A stretch of DNA of 64,000 nt from Tsuneonella flava (GTDB lineage Bacteria; Pseudomonadota; Alphaproteobacteria; Sphingomonadales; Sphingomonadaceae), in the NCBI RefSeq assembly GCF_002870965.1, contig NZ_PHSO01000006.1, positions 372,001-436,000 of the forward strand, read 5' to 3'. The first letter of the stretch is position 1. Each line of letters starts with the position of its first letter. The position numbers and the translations under genes are program-made. Below are positions 61,840 to 64,000 of this stretch, piece by piece. The notes under the pieces are model-generated. The model was given only the letters and a program-made list of their open reading frames with translations, was not told where the DNA came from and ran no database searches.

Positions 61840-63798
61840 TCAGGCCCCTTGCGGAGCCGCCCCGCCTTCACCACCAAAGCGCTTGCCTGCCTTCGGAATG
61901 GCGGAGCCATGGACCGGGCGAGGAGTAGGCGTCGCCGGGGCATCGGGCCGGTCGATCGAACCGCTATCGAGCAGTTCCTTGATCTCGTCACCCGTGAGCG
62001 TTTCGAATTCGAGCATCGCCTGCGCCAGCAGGTGCAGCTTGTCTTCCTGATCCTTCAGGATTTCGGTTGCCCGCTTGTGCGCGCCTTCCACCAGGCTCTT
62101 GATTTCGGCGTCGATCAGCTTGTTAGTTTCATCCGAACCCATCGTCCGCGCACTGCCCCCCATGCCGAGGTAGCCTTCCTGCTGTTCCTCGTACTGGAGC
62201 GGGCCGAGCTTGTCGCTCATGCCCCATTTGGTGACCATGTTGCGCGCCAGACTGGTAGCGTACTGAATGTCGGAAGACGCGCCGGACGATACCTTGTCGT
62301 GGCCGAAGATGATCTCTTCTGCCACGCGCCCACCCATGCTGACAGCAAGGTCGGCGTGCATCTTGTCGCGATGATACGAGTAGTTATCCCGTTCGGGCAG
62401 ACGCATCACCATACCCAGCGCACGCCCGCGCGGGATGATCGTAGCCTTGTGAATCGGGTCGCTCGCCGGTTCATTGAGGCTGACGAGAGCATGACCGGCC
62501 TCGTGATAGGCGGTCATTTTCTTCTCGTCGTCAGTCATGACCATAGAGCGGCGTTCGCTGCCCATCATGACCTTGTCCTTGGCGTCTTCGAATTCCTGCA
62601 TCGCCACCAGTCGCTTGTTACGGCGCGCAGCGAGCAGAGCCGCTTCGTTGACGAGGTTAGCAAGGTCCGCACCGGAAAAACCCGGCGTGCCGCGCGCGAT
62701 CGTGCGGCTGTTGACGTCAGGCGCCAGCGGCACTTTCTTCATATGCACAGCGAGAATTTTCTCGCGCCCTTCGATATCGGGCACCGGCACCACGACCTGA
62801 CGGTCGAAACGACCGGGGCGCAACAGTGCGGGGTCGAGCACATCGGGACGGTTGGTGGCCGCGATGATGATGATGCCTTCGTTCGCTTCGAACCCGTCCA
62901 TCTCCACCAGCAACTGGTTGAGCGTCTGTTCGCGTTCGTCGTTCGAATTACCCAGGCCATGCCCACGATGGCGCCCGACCGCGTCGATTTCGTCGATAAA
63001 GACGATGCACGGCGCGTTCTTTTTCGCCTGTTCGAACATGTCGCGCACACGGCTCGCGCCGACGCCGACGAACATTTCGACGAAATCGGAGCCGGAGATG
63101 GTGAAGAACGGCACACCCGCTTCGCCTGCAATCGCGCGGGCCAGCAATGTTTTACCTGTACCCGGCGATCCGACCAGCAGCGCGCCTTTCGGGATCTGAC
63201 CGCCCAGTTTGGAGAAGCGACTCGGGTCTTTCAGAAATTCAACAATTTCTTCCAGTTCCTCGCGCGCTTCGTCGATACCGGCGACGTCGTCAAACGTCAC
63301 TTTGCCCTGCTTTTCCGTCAGCATTTTGGCCTTCGACTTGCCGAAGCCCATCGCGCCGCCGCCGCCGCCCTTCTGCACCTGCCGCAGCGCGAAAAACGCG
63401 ATGCCCAGGATCAGGATGAACGGCAGAGACTGGATCAGCAGATAGAGCAGGACATTGGGTTGTTCCGGCTGCTTGCCTGAATATTCGACACCCGCGCTGT
63501 CGAGCAGCTTGGGCAGTTCGGTATCGTTGGCGATTGGCGTTGTGACAAACGATTCGCCATTTTTCAGTGTGCCGGTGATCTTGTCCGGCGACACAGCGAC
63601 CTGCTTCACCGATCCTTCGGTAACGGCCTCTCGAAAATCGGAATAAAGCATCGCCTTGCCCGCAGGCTGGCCAGCCTGACCGAACAGCGACACCGCCAGC
63701 ATCAGCGCCAGAAAAACTCCGCCCCAAACGAACAGGTTTTTCATCAGCGGATTGGGGCCGCCCGATTCGGGATCGCGGGGGTCCTTGTCGTCATTCAT
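61840..63798 (-). CDS. ftsH: ATP-dependent zinc metalloprotease FtsH
   Basis: This inner-membrane AAA+ protease degrades misassembled membrane proteins and short-lived regulators. The 652-residue protein has a first span ([18 protein letters not shown]), a periplasmic domain, and a second span ([19 protein letters not shown]). The AAA domain carries Walker A GSPGTGKT (about 210-217), Walker [11 protein letters not shown] and the SRH segment [18 protein letters not shown]. The zinc site is HEAGH (about 432-436). The P-loop has Ser where many FtsH proteins have Pro. The C-terminus ends in a Pro/Gly-rich tail. Confidence 0.98.
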   Translation of the reverse strand: MNDDKDPRDPESGGPNPLMKNLFVWGGVFLALMLAVSLFGQAGQPAGKAMLYSDFREAVTEGSVKQVAVSPDKITGTLKNGESFVTTPIANDTELPKLLDSAGVEYSGKQPEQPNVLLYLLIQSLPFILILGIAFFALRQVQKGGGGGAMGFGKSKAKMLTEKQGKVTFDDVAGIDEAREELEEIVEFLKDPSRFSKLGGQIPKGALLVGSPGTGKTLLARAIAGEAGVPFFTISGSDFVEMFVGVGASRVRDMFEQAKKNAPCIVFIDEIDAVGRHRGHGLGNSNDEREQTLNQLLVEMDGFEANEGIIIIAATNRPDVLDPALLRPGRFDRQVVVPVPDIEGREKILAVHMKKVPLAPDVNSRTIARGTPGFSGADLANLVNEAALLAARRNKRLVAMQEFEDAKDKVMMGSERRSMVMTDDEKKMTAYHEAGHALVSLNEPASDPIHKATIIPRGRALGMVMRLPERDNYSYHRDKMHADLAVSMGGRVAEEIIFGHDKVSSGASSDIQYATSLARNMVTKWGMSDKLGPLQYEEQQEGYLGMGGSARTMGSDETNKLIDAEIKSLVEGAHKRATEILKDQEDKLHLLAQAMLEFETLTGDEIKELLDSGSIDRPDAPATPTPRPVHGSAIPKAGKRFGGEGGAAPQGA

Positions 63799-64000
63799 GG
63801 CAAAAGATGTCCTTTCGCTCCTGAATGTAGGCGCACACGAGTGAATGGCAAGATAACGGCGCTTATCCGCCGACCATTCAGTCTATCGGGCAATCCGATC
63901 GGTTAAGCTCAGGTCTCCATTACTGGCACCGTTGAGGCGTCCAAATGGCATCGGTAAGGGGCCTGAGCCTAAAGCGGTTGCGCGACCAGCGCCTTCCCTT
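63799..64000. other. region upstream of ftsH at the window edge
   Basis: No gene is visible in the last 202 bp. It holds the ftsH promoter region, an AAAGGACAT ribosome binding site next to the ATG, and repeat copy 2. Confidence 0.5.
63907..63968. repeat. dispersed repeat, copy 2, within a 62-bp imperfect palindrome
   Basis: The segment 63917-63946 is the inverted copy of 52354-52383. Here the element is bounded by GCTCAGG (63907-63913) and CCTGAGC (63962-63968). The arms continue imperfectly inward through a TTAC/GTAA pair, so the whole could fold back on itself like a small MITE or a structured RNA leader. Confidence 0.72.

Noticed and set aside
1-64000. tRNA or rRNA genes, CRISPR arrays, riboswitches, prophage or complete insertion sequences
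   Set aside because: None with recognisable sequence features was found by reading both strands; a covariance-model search would be needed to exclude small RNAs.

Overview
The window is high-GC (roughly 60-65 % by eye) and reads like the chromosome of an alphaproteobacterium of the order Sphingomonadales, probably close to Erythrobacteraceae. Pointers are four TonB-dependent receptor-type proteins, the hemC-hemD-mitofilin(Mic60) order divergent from tsaD-gpsA, a textbook EcfG-type general-stress promoter (GGAAC-N16-CGTT), ATGA/TGATG start-stop overlaps, and several Sphingomonad-style families (DUF3617, DUF2271, DUF4198, tandem TetR). No tRNA, rRNA, CRISPR array, prophage or intact insertion sequence was seen. 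Species and relatedness are inference; no database search was possible.

Layout. 1-4.55 kb (minus): alpha-E protein (cut by the window edge) with a circularly permuted ATP-grasp ligase, an alpha/beta hydrolase, a DUF3617 lipoprotein and a Tyr/Gly- then Arg-rich lipoprotein. 4.8-12.6 kb: uvrB, an S10 serine carboxypeptidase, a small lipoprotein overlapping a DsbD-type reductase tail to tail, and a UbiH-family monooxygenase. 12.7-18.9 kb: a Mic60-like protein, hemD and hemC (minus), divergent from tsaD, gpsA and a flippase. 18.9-20.9 kb: an OmpA-domain protein, a 37-residue membrane protein, a membrane-anchored helix-hairpin-helix protein, and a single-domain response regulator with an EcfG promoter. 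21.1-33.1 kb: a CoA-ester/aromatic catabolic block with glutaryl-CoA dehydrogenase, maleylacetoacetate isomerase, fumarylacetoacetase, a paired acyl-CoA dehydrogenase, a tandem-TetR regulator, an acyl-CoA synthetase, a class-C beta-lactamase-fold hydrolase and a bifunctional beta-oxidation enzyme.

33.8-43.3 kb: an Hsp70-like ATPase, then a two-component system (minus) divergent from an apparent operon of TonB receptor, PepSY membrane protein, DUF2271, DUF4198 and an ApbE flavin transferase. This last set is the best candidate for an incompletely described system: regulated metal uptake coupled to extracytoplasmic flavin-based electron transfer, with a degenerate flavinylation motif in the DUF2271 protein and no export signal on the transferase. 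43.5-52.3 kb: a TetR regulator, an atypical TonB-receptor-like barrel, a PraB-like secreted protein, and a 1001-residue TonB receptor with a 120-bp AT-rich patch, next to a metal-dependent hydrolase and a DUF2147 protein. This part is AT-richer in places and may be partly acquired. 52.4-58.5 kb: a LysR regulator divergent from pirin-YceI-pirin-GNAT, then a ZnuD-like TonB receptor. 58.5-64 kb: DoxX, a phospholipase-D/cardiolipin synthase-like enzyme, rpoZ, a ParA-like ATPase and ftsH.

Two copies of a dispersed repeat with a 30-bp identical core lie in inverted orientation at 52.35 and 63.92 kb. Several strong hairpins (terminators and leader structures) are annotated individually.
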